64,000 bases of DNA from Bog-473 sp963809715 (GCA_963809715.1 CAWEKO010000007.1:496001-560000); one strand, 5' to 3'. Numbered from the stretch's first letter, positions 1 through 9,516 are shown. The notes: a model not told the origin generated them from the letters alone. Program-made: numbers and translations.

Positions 1-51
1 GGGCCGGGGCACGCCGCGGACAAGAGCCGCTGGGCCAACACGGTCTTCTGA
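1..51 (+). CDS. C-terminal end of an upstream gene (partial)
   Basis: The first 17 codons of the window read in frame 1 to a TGA at 49-51, giving a tail that ends DKSRWANTVF. All sixteen sense codons end in G or C, a strong coding signature for this genome, and the tail runs in from outside the window. The family cannot be named from so few residues. Confidence 0.5.
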   Translation, partial: GPGHAADKSRWANTVF

Positions 52-818
52 ACTCGCCGCCCATGTATATCCCTACGGCGAAGAACGCCAAATGGTTCGT
101 TTTCGCTATCCGGTACACCGTCAGATGGCATGCATCGCTCAGATGGTCGGTGTCGTGTCTGAGGACCCGATTCGAGGTTCACGCTCCATCCGTCCAGTCG
201 CCGTCTCGCGAGCCGTGAGGCGTACCGGCTCACCCCGGCGCAGCTTTCTGCCGCGACCATCGATGCAAACTCCGAGATTGCGAACCGCTTTTGAGGCAGA
301 GTCCATTCCCAGCAAACCATCGGGTCAGGTGGCATAAACCTGACCGAGTCGTCGAGGACCAGGCAGTCAGAGAGCTCGACAGCCCGGGCCGAGGCCCGCT
401 TGCCTGTGTCCTGGGGGCACCCGCTCGAAGACATTTCATTGGGGGATGGCACCTTCGAGTGTGAAGATGAGTGTCAAACGCCACAAGAGTTCCTCTACGA
501 GATCAAGAAGAAACGACACCGCCTCGCTGAACCCGCCTGTGGCTGACTCCAGGTGCAGCTGCGCGACGGCAGTTCCAATGTCCTTCGTGTCCGGTCGGTG
601 TGTCGAACGAGAGGTTGTGGCGGGAACCATGGCCGGTATCGAGTTCATTGCCGGTGTTCTTCTTGCATTATTTCGTGTCGCGATGGAATCGTTCAGCCTG
701 GCGCGACACCGCAAGCAGGTGATGGACATCCCTTTCCTGAAGGCGTATACGTGAGAGGTGGCGGGGGAACCAACCCGTGTTGTGGGCATTTTCTCCCGAT
801 CCAGGAAGGGATGGGAAT
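52..818. other. No recognisable gene
   Basis: Open frames exist on both strands, for example around 446-754, but none shows a known motif, a convincing ribosome site or the G/C-ending codon bias of the neighbouring genes. This stretch probably holds only the upstream region of the protease gene at 819. Confidence 0.4.
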
Positions 819-1948
819 GTGAAGAGAAAGCAATCGTTCATTGCCGCGTCCATCGCTACGGCGTCGGCCCTCAGCCTGGTTTTCCTGGCTGTCGGCTCTG
901 CCGCCACCGCGGCCTCGGCCAGCCAGTCAACGCCGGAGGCCACTGGCGCGCATGTGCAAGTCAGCCAGGAGGCAACACTGGCGTATTGGACTGCCGCTCG
1001 ACTGAAGTCGGCAAAGCCGGTCGATGTCATCGCCGCAGGTAGTGCGCAATCACTGAAAACCACTCAGAGCCCTACCGGCAAACCAGGCGAGGTGCCAGGC
1101 GGTGCTCCCCTTGGCGCAACCACGCACAAGGAGGTTCTGCGCAGCCGGCGTCCGCCCCGTTCGACAGCTTCCGGGTGAGTCATGCTGACACGAAGCTGTT
1201 CCCGTACGACCTGAACGGCAAGCTTTTCTTTACGAACGACGGCAATAACTTCGTTTGCTCGGCGACATCGGTCGGGTCACACGACGCCGCCACGGCCGAG
1301 AACGAGATCTGGACCGCCGGCCACTGCGCTGCGAACACCGAGAGCAACGACCACCACGTGGACACGTTCGCGGAGTTCATCCCTGCTTTCAATGGCGCAA
1401 AGTGCTGCGGTACAGGCACTGTGGCGCAAGAAAAGAAGTGGGCTCCGTTCGGTATCTTCACCTGGGACGGAGGCTGGGAGACCGCCACAGCTTGGCTCAA
1501 CAACCGCGACCTCACTGAGGACGAGGCGGCGATGGAGGTGCGCAAGTCGGACATCACCGGGAAAACCCTCGGTCAGGCGGTCGGTTGGGACGGCTTCGCC
1601 TGGAACGAACCGGTCAGCGAGCAGTTCGTCACCTTCGGGTACCCGGCAGCTTCTCCGTACAACGGTAACTCCATGCAAGCCGATATCTCCGCCACGGGTG
1701 GCCAGGACAGCAATGGGGGCGCTAACGGCGTGAACCCGATCTTCATCGGCAGCCCGTTCACCGGTGGCGCCAGTGGAGGCGCCTGGAATATTGACTGGAG
1801 CGACAGCGGGCCGGGCTTTATCAACGGGCACAACGACTACGTCTACGTCAACTCGTCTGGGCAAGAGTCCCCCGCTGACCAGATGTACTCGCCCTACCAG
1901 GACACGCTCTCGAACGATGTGCGCTGCTTCGGCGCAACAAGCTGCTGA
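819..1948 (+). pseudogene. Secreted trypsin/V8-like serine protease, frameshifted
   Basis: The GTG at 819 follows a purine-rich AGGAAGGG. It opens a Sec signal peptide (VKRKQSFIAAS then a hydrophobic run ending TAASA) and a propeptide-like region. Near 1127-1131 the frame breaks: the first frame ends at about 1178, while the other frame carries GGSAQPASAPFDSFRV and then the catalytic domain to 1948. That domain shows TAGHC (catalytic His) and GGASGGAW (catalytic Ser), plus Cys pairs typical of secreted proteases. An intact protein would be about 375 residues and act outside the cell on peptide bonds. A single-base deletion in the AAGGAGG stretch explains the break. Sequencing error and true mutation cannot be told apart here. 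The catalytic residues are intact, which favours a recent or artefactual lesion. Confidence 0.8.
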
Positions 1949-1975
1949 GCGCTTACCGGTCAACTCCTAGATTTG

Positions 1976-2009
1976 GAGAGGTGGGCCTGCGCGAGCGGGC
2001 CCACCTCTC
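1976..2009 (+). terminator. Strong hairpin after the protease gene
   Basis: A perfect 12-bp stem (GAGAGGTGGGCC pairing with GGCCCACCTCTC) closes a 10-base loop 27 bases after the protease stop. There is no T-run, as is common for actinobacterial intrinsic terminators. Confidence 0.75.
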
Positions 2010-2025
2010 ACCACTAGAGAGTGGT
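2010..2025 (+). terminator. Second hairpin directly behind the first
   Basis: ACCACT and AGTGGT form a perfect 6-bp stem with an AGAG loop, abutting the hairpin at 1976-2009. Together they form a tandem terminator. Confidence 0.5.
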
Positions 2026-2295
2026 TGGTAAGAGATGAGTGCCCGGAACCAACGTTAGATAAGTTCCGTCCTCGCTGCCGGGTCGGTGGAGACGCCTCGG
2101 TGATCCCGACGCCCCAATGTGAAACACGGCGCCCGCGAACCTGTCCGGCGTCGCAACAATCGAGGCTCGATCCGGGGACCACTCTGGGCTAGGGGGCTTC
2201 ATCTGCGAGTGGATCGAGACCGGCAGCCCCGGCCAAGTTGGCGCATGAACCTGGTCTCGTCCCCGCGGCTCGAGGCGTTGATTGTCCCTCTTCTG
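2026..2295. other. Intergenic, no gene seen
   Basis: The hydrolase frame stays open upstream of 2308, but the extension has no conserved features and would run through the promoter proposed at 2296-2301. It is treated here as non-coding upstream DNA. Confidence 0.4.
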
Positions 2296-2301
2296 TACTA
2301 T
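2296..2301 (+). promoter_or_regulatory. -10 hexamer of a leaderless-type promoter
   Basis: TACTAT ends six bases before the ATG at 2308, so transcription would start at or next to the start codon. No good -35 is placed correctly; a TTGATT at 2278 is only 12 bases away. The start at 2308 has no ribosome site, which fits a leaderless message. Confidence 0.5.
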
Positions 2302-2307
2302 CGGCAC

Positions 2308-3276
2308 ATGGTTCACATCCAAGCTCGCGACATACCAGTCCCGACGTCTGTTAGCCAAGAGGCTCAGGCGGTCCTGGCAATGGGTCGGCTCGGTCCGCCA
2401 CCGAGAGAGCTGCCGGCGCTCGATGACACCGAGGGCTGGAAGGTGTATATCACCGAGACCGATGGTTTCGTGCGCTCAATGGTGGGTGATGCAGCCGCAG
2501 GATTCAGAGGCAATATCGAGGACCTTGACATCGGGCCATGCCCGCTCTATGTCGTGACGCCGGAGGGCGTTGCACACGATGACCGCCGGGTGTTCTTCGA
2601 CATCCACGGCGGCGCCTGGGTCCTCGGCGGTGGCGACCTGTGCAAGAGGACCACGATTGCCACGGCTGAGGCGATCAGGGTCCGTGTCTGGTCAGTGGAC
2701 TACAGGATGCCGCCCGACGATCCATTCCCCACTCCTCTGGATGACTGTCTCACGGCGTACCGACAGCTCTTGGACGAACGGGAACCGACCGAGATCATCG
2801 TGGGCGGGACCTCTGCCGGGGGCAACTTGGCAGCAGCGCTGATCCTGCGCGCCCGTGACGAAGGGCTTCCTCTGCCAGCGGCGGTCGTCTTCAACACCGG
2901 AGCGTTCGACCTCACGGGGTCGGGCGACTCCTGGCAGATCAACGATGGCCTGGACAATGTCCTCTCGGGAGCCGTCGAGCCGTGTACCGAGCTCTACGCC
3001 GGTGGCCACGACCGCAGAGAGCCCTACATCTCCCCGCTGTTCGGTGATCTCAGCGGGTTTCCGCCCACCATCCTCCTGAGCGGCACGCGAGACCGGCTCC
3101 TCTCTGACAACGTTCGGATGCACAGAGCGTTGCGTGCGGCCGGAGTTGAGGCCGAGCTTCATGTATGGGAGGCAGCCGGTCACGGCGGGTTCCTTGGCAT
3201 GGCCCCTGAGGATGTGGAGCGATTCGCTGAGATACGACGCTTCGCCAAATCACACTGGGTTGGTGCCCACAATTGA
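2308..3276 (+). CDS. Alpha/beta hydrolase, hormone-sensitive-lipase type esterase
   Basis: This 322-residue protein is of the family IV (HSL) carboxylesterase type, hydrolysing short to medium acyl esters in the cytoplasm. Visible signs are the oxyanion motif HGGAW, the nucleophile elbow GTSAGG with catalytic Ser, an Asp in SGTRDRL and the final His in AAGHGGF, all in the family's order. The length is normal. The ATG at 2308 is preferred over upstream in-frame starts because a -10 hexamer sits six bases before it. The exact substrate cannot be read from sequence. The gene stands alone between the tandem terminator and a small ABM-like gene. Confidence 0.85.
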   Translation: MVHIQARDIPVPTSVSQEAQAVLAMGRLGPPPRELPALDDTEGWKVYITETDGFVRSMVGDAAAGFRGNIEDLDIGPCPLYVVTPEGVAHDDRRVFFDIHGGAWVLGGGDLCKRTTIATAEAIRVRVWSVDYRMPPDDPFPTPLDDCLTAYRQLLDEREPTEIIVGGTSAGGNLAAALILRARDEGLPLPAAVVFNTGAFDLTGSGDSWQINDGLDNVLSGAVEPCTELYAGGHDRREPYISPLFGDLSGFPPTILLSGTRDRLLSDNVRMHRALRAAGVEAELHVWEAAGHGGFLGMAPEDVERFAEIRRFAKSHWVGAHN

Positions 3277-3439
3277 CGGAGGACGAACTGGGGTCCTGGG
3301 CCTTTGTGGCACCGAAAGCGATCTGCCCGGCCCGGACTCGGTCCTGGCACAACTTGTATCCTGAGAAACAACTGAGATCAGTGGCCCTCCTCCGAGCCTG
3401 TAAGACTTGTCTCTGGTCGCCACTCGGTTGACCCCGCAG

Positions 3440-3746
3440 ATGGGAGGGCGAGCGTTGTTCGCGGTTATCGGTCGGGTGAAGATCAAGCCAGGTCACTCTG
3501 ACGAAACCCTTGCAATGATCGGCGATCATGGAGCACCGATGCTGCAGGGAATGACCGGATCAAATGGTGGCTACTGGGCCCGAACCGTCGATGATGGCGA
3601 TCTAATCCAACATTCCTTCTGGCTGTTCGATACCGAAGAGGCACGCCAGGCTCGCAGAAGCGACCTTCAACACGTTGCGCGAGATGCCTGAAGCACCTGC
3701 GCTCTTCGTCAGTGTGAACGTATGCGAGGTCGTTGGCGAGGCATAA
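3440..3746 (+). pseudogene. Small ABM-like (dimeric alpha-beta barrel) protein, frameshifted
   Basis: From ATG 3440 the protein reads GRALFAVIGRVKIKPGHSDE and continues to FWLFDTEEARQA in one frame. At about 3651-3654 the sense continues in the next frame as AEATFNTLREMPEAPALFV and ends at TAA 3744-3746. The fold resembles antibiotic-biosynthesis-monooxygenase-like domains: an N-terminal strand with a VKPGH-type turn, a central W-rich strand and a closing FVSVNV strand, about 100 residues. Such proteins are heme- or cofactor-free monooxygenases or simply binding proteins, so the role is open. The break is one base in CTCGCAGAAG. Confidence 0.65.
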
Positions 3747-3910
3747 GTCGAGGCAGGCTCGAAGTGCATCGGACATAGCCTGAGCAACCAGGGAGCCCCG
3801 TAGGTCGGGAGGGTGGGCGGCGCAACTCCTCCAGTGCGTGCCCTTCAGATTTGCTTGCTGGCACCACGAAGCGACCGGGAGGGCCTTTTTGGACGCTCGA
3901 TGCCCAAGGG

Positions 3911-6130
3911 TCAGGCGTCGACCACAAGGGTCGTCCAGCCGCGATCGGGTACATCGATGGTGGCGGTCCACACGCAAGTCGACGGGTCGTGTGCGACGAT
4001 CGCATCAGGCGAAGTCGGTGGGACCTGGGCCCAACCCGTGATGGTGACCGTCTCGCCGGGTCCCTTCACGACCAGACGTACGCCAGTCGACGTCTCGGCG
4101 ACCTCGATGCGAGCATCTCCAGCAGTTACGAACTTGGTGACGTCGCCAACCACTGCCAAACCACACCCGAGCACCGGCGCGAGCACGTAGAAGATCCAGC
4201 CCTCCCGGCCGAGCGATACGGGAATCGTGGCGTCGTGTGCCAGCCGCTTCGCAGTCCCTGTCTGCCAATCCCACGCCACGAAATCGGCTGCACGCCAGCT
4301 GTCCCGACTTCGTTGGACCCCGGCACTGACCTCAGGTCCACACAAGGACTCGAGTCGGATCTCGCCGGAGATCGGCTCGTCGCCGGGGTTGGCATGCATC
4401 GCCACTGCGTAGCTCCACCGGCCGGCAGGGTGCTCTGACGTACACTCCGCCACGAGGAGCGTCGACGTGAAAGCGGGCCCGGACAACAATGACTCGTCGG
4501 TCGCCGCGATTGCAGTATGAGACTTTATGAGGATCCCATCGGCGCGGCATGTCCGGAGCGCCAACGCTGGATCCAGACGCCCGACCCGGTCGCCGAGCCC
4601 AACCGGCCCGGTGGAGAGGGCAGACAACAGCGCCTCGGGTTCGCCGTTTTCGCCAGCGACCTCGGGATCGGCGCGGAATACGTCCTTGAACGGCAACAGG
4701 TCAAGACTGCGAGCCAGGCTGTTGGTCGTACAGAACCACGCCCAGAGCTGGCCGGCCGACGCTATGTAGCCATGGTCTCCGCTGGTTCTCACAGATGTGA
4801 CCTGCGTGAGGGTCGTGGTCTGGGCGAAGTCAGCAGGCGTGCCCATGCACCACTGAACGGTGATGCCGCGGTCGCGGGCGGCTGAGTCGATTCCCTCCTG
4901 CCATTTCGTTGCTCGCCCCGGCTCGGATCGCATGGCGCGCACGCCGAAGAACACCTCGACCAGCCAGTCGTGCTCGAAAGTCTCGACACCCCACGAGACG
5001 CATTGGTCGAGCCACCGCTCGTAGGCTTCGGGCGTGCTCGGAGCGGCGTAATCCCCGTCGACCCACGTCGGGGTCTCAGAGGCGATCGGCGCATTTGCCG
5101 AGAGATGGCGAATGTGGGCAACCAGCGGCAGGTCGTACAGTCGCTGCCGTAGGGCGGCGATGCCGTCGGGGAGTACGTCGGGCCGTACCTCCCACGCCGT
5201 GAGCGCGCTCGGCGGTACGACCCATTCCTCGGTGTCGAATGGTCGCAGCTCGGCATGTGGGTAGAACCACGAATCGAGCTGCACGGCGCCGATCGGGACA
5301 CCATTCGCTCGCAAGTCGTCGACGGCGGCGACGATCGATCCCGCAACGTCGTATCCAGGTTCCGTCTTGTACCAATAGGCCGAGCCGTTGTCGGTCCAGT
5401 ACGAAGGGCGCGAACCGACCGCATCGGGCCAGCGCCCAGGGCGTACTGTCCCTGCGGCGTCCAGCAGCATCCTGCCCCAGGCGTCGATTGCCGCGCGAGG
5501 GCCGTCGGCCGCCAGCACCGCGAGATCGGTCGTGAAGCCGGCTGGCACGGCTTCCAAGTCGCCGTGCCAGCCGCAACGTAGCGTTCCGGCATTCAGACCG
5601 ATGATCTGCTCGTGGAACGCGTCGAGGGGAGCGATAAGAAGCGTCCGGCCATCATCTCGCGTGAGCAGCATGGGCCAGCCAGTGGGAGGTCGATGCGGAA
5701 GGAGGAACCAGCCGTCGAGCGAAGGGCCGGCATTGCTCGGAAGAGCGAACTCGCAATGTTGGAAGACAAGGGCACGCAGGCCTTTCGGTGTCTCACCTTC
5801 GGCACGCTCGCTGGGGGTGAAGGTTGGCCATGCGATCGAAGGTCGGTCGTACTCGCCAGTGGTGATGTCGTTGAGGTCGGTGCTCGCCACGCAACGGAAC
5901 ACGAGCAGCGGGCGCTCTACGTAGGCTCGGACCGAGCAGCGCACGTCACCTTCGACAACGGTGATCGACCTGGCGACGCCCAAATGGTCGATCACCGTGG
6001 CGGGCTCCCCAACGTCCGCAGGCAACGAGGGTCGCCCAGGTCCGCACCAATCCTCCCCATTGAGTCCGATCTTCACGGTACCGTCGACCGCGACGTCCAC
6101 ACTCAGTCCTTCTGCCGCGGACAGTTGCAC
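3911..6130 (-). CDS. GH36-like alpha-galactosidase superfamily protein
   Basis: This 739-residue protein has a GTG start at 6130 and no signal peptide, so it probably acts in the cytoplasm. The N-terminal 230 residues are beta-rich and the middle looks like a TIM-barrel glycosidase. Visible segments are SYWTDNGSAYWYKTEPGYD, GAVQLDSWFYP with an acidic barrel-strand residue, EHDWL, and later STGPVGLGDRVG, which resembles the loop of plant raffinose-synthase and Sip1-like GH36 members. The C-terminus is a beta domain. Known relatives act on alpha-galactosides, but the catalytic acids here do not fit a standard pair with certainty. It could act on another alpha-linked sugar or have lost activity. 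The gene is intact and stands alone. Confidence 0.65.
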   Translation of the reverse strand: MQLSAAEGLSVDVAVDGTVKIGLNGEDWCGPGRPSLPADVGEPATVIDHLGVARSITVVEGDVRCSVRAYVERPLLVFRCVASTDLNDITTGEYDRPSIAWPTFTPSERAEGETPKGLRALVFQHCEFALPSNAGPSLDGWFLLPHRPPTGWPMLLTRDDGRTLLIAPLDAFHEQIIGLNAGTLRCGWHGDLEAVPAGFTTDLAVLAADGPRAAIDAWGRMLLDAAGTVRPGRWPDAVGSRPSYWTDNGSAYWYKTEPGYDVAGSIVAAVDDLRANGVPIGAVQLDSWFYPHAELRPFDTEEWVVPPSALTAWEVRPDVLPDGIAALRQRLYDLPLVAHIRHLSANAPIASETPTWVDGDYAAPSTPEAYERWLDQCVSWGVETFEHDWLVEVFFGVRAMRSEPGRATKWQEGIDSAARDRGITVQWCMGTPADFAQTTTLTQVTSVRTSGDHGYIASAGQLWAWFCTTNSLARSLDLLPFKDVFRADPEVAGENGEPEALLSALSTGPVGLGDRVGRLDPALALRTCRADGILIKSHTAIAATDESLLSGPAFTSTLLVAECTSEHPAGRWSYAVAMHANPGDEPISGEIRLESLCGPEVSAGVQRSRDSWRAADFVAWDWQTGTAKRLAHDATIPVSLGREGWIFYVLAPVLGCGLAVVGDVTKFVTAGDARIEVAETSTGVRLVVKGPGETVTITGWAQVPPTSPDAIVAHDPSTCVWTATIDVPDRGWTTLVVDA

Positions 6131-6410
6131 GAACGAAGTCTGTCAAACACGAGCCCGGCGAGGCGGTCAGGACTAGGAAACCCTGGCGACGGTGGCCATC
6201 CGGAGGATCAGGGACTCTTGGTGTGATCAGCCAGCGGCGACGTATCGTCTCTGACTCGATATGCAACGCGGCCCTCAACTACCGCCGACAACTGGAATCG
6301 TCACCTTCGGTGCCCGTTTTGCCCCTCCCGAGGTGTCTGAGAAGGAAGTCGCTCCAAACAGATGGTGCGACGCCCCAAAGTGGGGCAGCTCCGTAGGACA
6401 AGATTGCTCC

Positions 6411-7013
6411 ATGAGCCGAGTCTCGCTTGACGAAGTCATCGCGGCGTTCTCGGTACGACCGGTCAGGGGAATACGGATCGTGGGCGTCGACGGCCCGGCT
6501 GGCTCGGGGAAGAGCACCCTCGCGCGTCGGCTCGGCGAGCGGACCCTTGCATCGGTAGTCGAGATCGACGACTTCGTTTCGTGGAGTGACTTCGCAGGTT
6601 GGTGGCCACGGTTCGATGATCAAGTTCTGCAACCGCTGCTGCGGGGCGAGGACGCCCACTACCAAGTACGAGATTTTGAGAGTGATCCCTACGGCAGATC
6701 GCTCGGCCGCTGGAAGACCCTACCGTGGACGCCTGTCGTGATCTTCGACGGCGTCACATCCACGCGTCAAGCGGTTGCCCACCTCCTGGCATACCGCATC
6801 TGGGTTGAGGCTCCCTATGAAACGCGGCTGGCACGCGGCCTGGTGCGTGATGGCGAGCAAGCTCGACATCTCTGGCGGGCTTGGATGCAGGAGGAACGAG
6901 CCTTTTTCTTGGAGGACGCCACGCGGGAGCGTGCCGACCTGTTGGTGGACGGCGACGCTTCGAGCAGTGTCATCAACGCCGATGATGAAGTTGGCACTAT
7001 CGATAGACAGTGA
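6411..7013 (+). CDS. Uridine-kinase-like P-loop NTPase
   Basis: This 200-residue protein has a classical Walker A (GVDGPAGSGKST) near residue 25 and an Asp pair (VEIDDF) about 25 residues later, at the place where nucleoside kinases bind substrate. The later segments IFDGVTSTRQAV and RIWVEAPYETRLARGLVRD resemble the lid and Arg-rich part of uridine kinase/phosphoribulokinase-like proteins. The expected activity is phosphoryl transfer to a small substrate, possibly a nucleoside, but the substrate is unknown. ATG 6411 is chosen because the open frame upstream has no family features. The C-terminal 30 residues are less conserved. Confidence 0.7.
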   Translation: MSRVSLDEVIAAFSVRPVRGIRIVGVDGPAGSGKSTLARRLGERTLASVVEIDDFVSWSDFAGWWPRFDDQVLQPLLRGEDAHYQVRDFESDPYGRSLGRWKTLPWTPVVIFDGVTSTRQAVAHLLAYRIWVEAPYETRLARGLVRDGEQARHLWRAWMQEERAFFLEDATRERADLLVDGDASSSVINADDEVGTIDRQ

Positions 7014-7185
7014 AGTCTCGCGGCATTGGACGACACCAACTAGTCGGACTGTTTGGCCCGGGTGGGTGCCCCACGTCGCCGGGGCGGTCGTGCACCTCGC
7101 ACTTCGGAGGTGTGTGCCAAGATGAGGTCAGCGACCCACCCAACATCGGTTTTGCTCGCACGAACGTAAGAGATCGGAGAGCGGG

Positions 7186-7701
7186 ATGGCTGAACGAGTC
7201 CCGGTGACCAGGCTGAGCGCCTTCAGCAGCCCGAATGCGACACCAACGGAGTGGTCGCAGGCTCGAGATGAGTTGGCCGGCGCTGAGGTGTATTGGCTTT
7301 CGACGGTTCGACCTGACGGCAGCCCACATGTCACGCCGCTGTTGGGAATCTGGCTCGAAGGGGCGCTGTATTTCTGTACTGGACCGAACGAGCGAAAAGC
7401 GAAGAACCTTTCGGGAAACTGTCATTGCGTCCTTACGACGGGGCAGAGCACTCTTGACGGCCTCGACCTCGTGATTGAAGGAACGGCCGAAAATGTGAGC
7501 GACCATGCAGAGCTTGGACGAGTCGCCGACACCTATGAATCGAAGTACGGAGAGCATTTCGTCGCACCCGATGGAACCTGGTCCGGTCTGGGTGACGCAA
7601 TACGGCAAGCAGAGGTTCTTGTCTACCGCGTGGCGCCCGAGACCGGTTTTGGATTTGGCAAGGGAGGACGATTCAGCCAAACGCGTTGGAACTTTAGGTA
7701 G
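7186..7701 (+). CDS. Pyridoxamine-5'-phosphate-oxidase-like (PPOX) flavin/F420 protein
   Basis: This 171-residue split-barrel protein of the PPOX type is recognised by VYWLSTVRPDGSPHVTPLLG, then LYFCTGPNERKAKNL, which in this family lines the flavin or F420 site, and the strand LDLVIEGTAENV. Actinobacterial members often bind F420 and reduce small unsaturated or aromatic compounds; others are heme-handling or stress proteins. The start follows GGAGAGCGGG. The C-terminus FGFGKGGRFSQTRWNF is typical of this branch. The gene is intact and monocistronic. Cofactor choice between FMN and F420 cannot be decided from sequence alone. Confidence 0.8.
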   Translation: MAERVPVTRLSAFSSPNATPTEWSQARDELAGAEVYWLSTVRPDGSPHVTPLLGIWLEGALYFCTGPNERKAKNLSGNCHCVLTTGQSTLDGLDLVIEGTAENVSDHAELGRVADTYESKYGEHFVAPDGTWSGLGDAIRQAEVLVYRVAPETGFGFGKGGRFSQTRWNFR

Positions 7702-7822
7702 ACCCGTTCGCCGGACGGTGGGGCAGTTCGGCACGATGGCCGTTGCCAGCGGCCCGAACAACATCCGCCAAATGACCGACCACGAGCCTGACGTGATGGC
7801 GCGATGAGTGATCGGGATCGTT

Positions 7823-8287
7823 TCAGGCGCGTGCTTGGGCTGTGTCTACGATCAGCAAGTTCGTGGGACAGTGATGTGCCACTTTGTTTGGGACGCTGCC
7901 CAACACGAAGCGGCGCATGCCGCTCATCCCCCGGTTACCGACCACGAGCAAGTCGGCTGAGGCGGCTGTGGCGACTTTTACCAGTTCATCGCCCGCGTTC
8001 CCACCAACACAGTGCGCTTCCGCCTGCACGCCTGCACGATCAGCACGGGCGATCGCGTGGTCGCAGACGAGTTGGGCCTCGTTATGAATGGTCTCGTTCA
8101 CTTCGACGACGTCGACCGGCGGCACTCCGAGCTCGGCGGCCCCGGTCGCGACACTCGCCGTCACCACCTTGTGCGCGTGCACAACATGCAAGCGTGCTCC
8201 CGTAAGACTCGCGAGTTCGATCGCTGCGTCGAGCGCGACATTGGCGCCGGCAGACCCATCAGTCCCGACCACGATCGTCTTGTACAT
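7823..8287 (-). CDS. Universal stress protein (UspA family)
   Basis: This 154-residue single-domain USP begins MYKTIVVGTDGSAGA and ends in the ATP-binding signature VGNRGMSGMRRFVLGSVPNKV, matching G-2X-G-9X-G(S/T). Such proteins bind ATP, act in the cytoplasm and are induced by starvation or other stress. Two in-frame ATGs lie close together at 8293 and 8287. The AGGAGG at 8295-8300 is one base from the first but seven bases from the second, so 8287 is preferred. A short hairpin at 8306-8322 sits just upstream of the ribosome site. Confidence 0.9.
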   Translation of the reverse strand: MYKTIVVGTDGSAGANVALDAAIELASLTGARLHVVHAHKVVTASVATGAAELGVPPVDVVEVNETIHNEAQLVCDHAIARADRAGVQAEAHCVGGNAGDELVKVATAASADLLVVGNRGMSGMRRFVLGSVPNKVAHHCPTNLLIVDTAQARA

Positions 8288-8294
8288 CGCCATC

Positions 8295-8300
8295 CCTCCT
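8295..8300 (-). promoter_or_regulatory. Ribosome-binding site that decides the USP start
   Basis: AGGAGG on the minus strand lies seven bases before the ATG at 8287 but only one base before the ATG at 8293, so initiation at 8287 is favoured. Confidence 0.7.
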
Positions 8301-8305
8301 GAGCA

Positions 8306-8322
8306 CTCCGCCCACCGCGGAG
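8306..8322 (-). promoter_or_regulatory. 5' leader hairpin upstream of the USP gene
   Basis: CTCCGC and GCGGAG form a perfect 6-bp stem with a 5-base loop immediately upstream of the ribosome site. It may modulate translation, but this is inference. Confidence 0.35.
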
Positions 8323-8723
8323 TTATGGCTACAACAACCTACTATTCGACGTCAAGGCCATCGCCGAAGCCATGGAGCCAAATCACGGCTACCGACGAAC
8401 AGATCGAGCTTATGACATCACCGTATTCTCTCGACCAGGGGTATCCCGTGGGCCGCATCGGTGGGAGAGGTCTTAGAGGATGACAGCCCAAGCGACTTCG
8501 CTGACTGTGGCATTTGGGCGGCACGGGCATTCACCCAACTGACGCCCCAGGCTTCAAGAGCGTTGAACAGCTTCAGATAGTCCCCAAAATGCGGCTCATC
8601 CCTACAGACCGCCTCTACCCGTGCCCCGGATCGCCGGCTGAGCGTTCGGCCCTTTGGTGATGCCTTGTCGCGTCGGTGACCGAACTGCAGCTATCTGGCG
8701 AAAGTCAGGACCTCCGGTAACAG
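8323..8723. other. Intergenic, no gene seen
   Basis: About 400 bases between the USP gene and the hexapeptide protein. No frame has recognisable motifs or coding bias. It must contain the USP promoter, but none could be placed with confidence. Confidence 0.4.
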
Positions 8724-9344
8724 CTAGGTAGGTCTCAACTCGCCGATGACATCGCTCTCGTGGGTCCCGAGGGCCAGGCTGTAGCGGGTCATCGCGGTAT
8801 GCATTGCGTCGGCGCGTGGGAGGCCGGGCTCGGTCCGGAAAACGAAGGGCAAGAACCCTCCAGCCTCCTCTAGACCCTCACGGATCTCGTCGACTCGGTC
8901 TGGTGGGTAAAGACGAGCAGGGTCGCCGACCGCCACCCAGCCGATCGGGATGCGGGTTTCAGCCGGGACGCGACAGCCGATATGGGCCGTCGCTCCCAGG
9001 GCGAGGCTACTCGCCGCTCCGAGGACCGCGCCGTTGAATACCATGGCTCCGGTTGCCACGAACACATGGTCATTCAGGATCGCACCGCTGATGTGCGCGT
9101 GCGGGCCCACCAGGACCTCTCGGCCCAGTCTGGTCGGATGGCGAGCCGTGCCTCTCAGAACAGCGTTCTCCATGATGACGCAGCCCGGGCCTACTTCGAC
9201 TGACCCACCTTCACTCGACAGGACAGCACCGAAGAGGATTCGAGCATCCGATCCCACATGAACATCGCCCGACAGAACCGCCGTCGGAGCCACATAGGCG
9301 TTGGGATGAACAGTTGGCGTATGACCAGCGTGGTTGATTAACAC
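8724..9344 (-). CDS. Left-handed beta-helix (hexapeptide repeat) protein, gamma-carbonic-anhydrase-like
   Basis: This 206-residue protein is built largely of hexapeptide turns: YVAPTAVLSGDVHVG, ILFGAVL, VGPGCVIMENAVLRG, VLVGPHAHISGAILND and VFVATGAMVFNGAVLG. The closing IPIGWVAVGDPA and the helical tail are typical of the gamma-carbonic anhydrase/PaaY/Yrdc-like branch. Such trimers bind a metal through His residues at the subunit interface; His in VGPHAHISG is a candidate ligand, though the three-His set is not certain. It may be a carbonic anhydrase homologue or an acyltransferase-like scaffold. The protein is cytoplasmic, and the gene is intact and lone. Confidence 0.75.
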   Translation of the reverse strand: MLINHAGHTPTVHPNAYVAPTAVLSGDVHVGSDARILFGAVLSSEGGSVEVGPGCVIMENAVLRGTARHPTRLGREVLVGPHAHISGAILNDHVFVATGAMVFNGAVLGAASSLALGATAHIGCRVPAETRIPIGWVAVGDPARLYPPDRVDEIREGLEEAGGFLPFVFRTEPGLPRADAMHTAMTRYSLALGTHESDVIGELRPT

Positions 9345-9516
9345 AGCAAGATTCTGCCGCGAGATCAGGCGATTCCCTCCAGATATTCGCGGTTCTTACC
9401 GCCCGATCTGTTCGATCCGCATGGTGAACGTCCGCCTGACGGCCGAAAGGCGTCGCTTCTCTGGTGCCGCGCTCATCGGAGGTTGACCGTTAGAGCGACG
9501 TTGGAAGAAGTCTCAG

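Noticed and set aside
436..789. Open frames on both strands upstream of the protease
   Set aside because: No motif, no ribosome site and poor third-position G/C bias; treated as non-coding.
2278..2283. TTGATT as a -35 element for the hydrolase promoter
   Set aside because: The spacing to TACTAT is only 12 bases, too short for a normal promoter.
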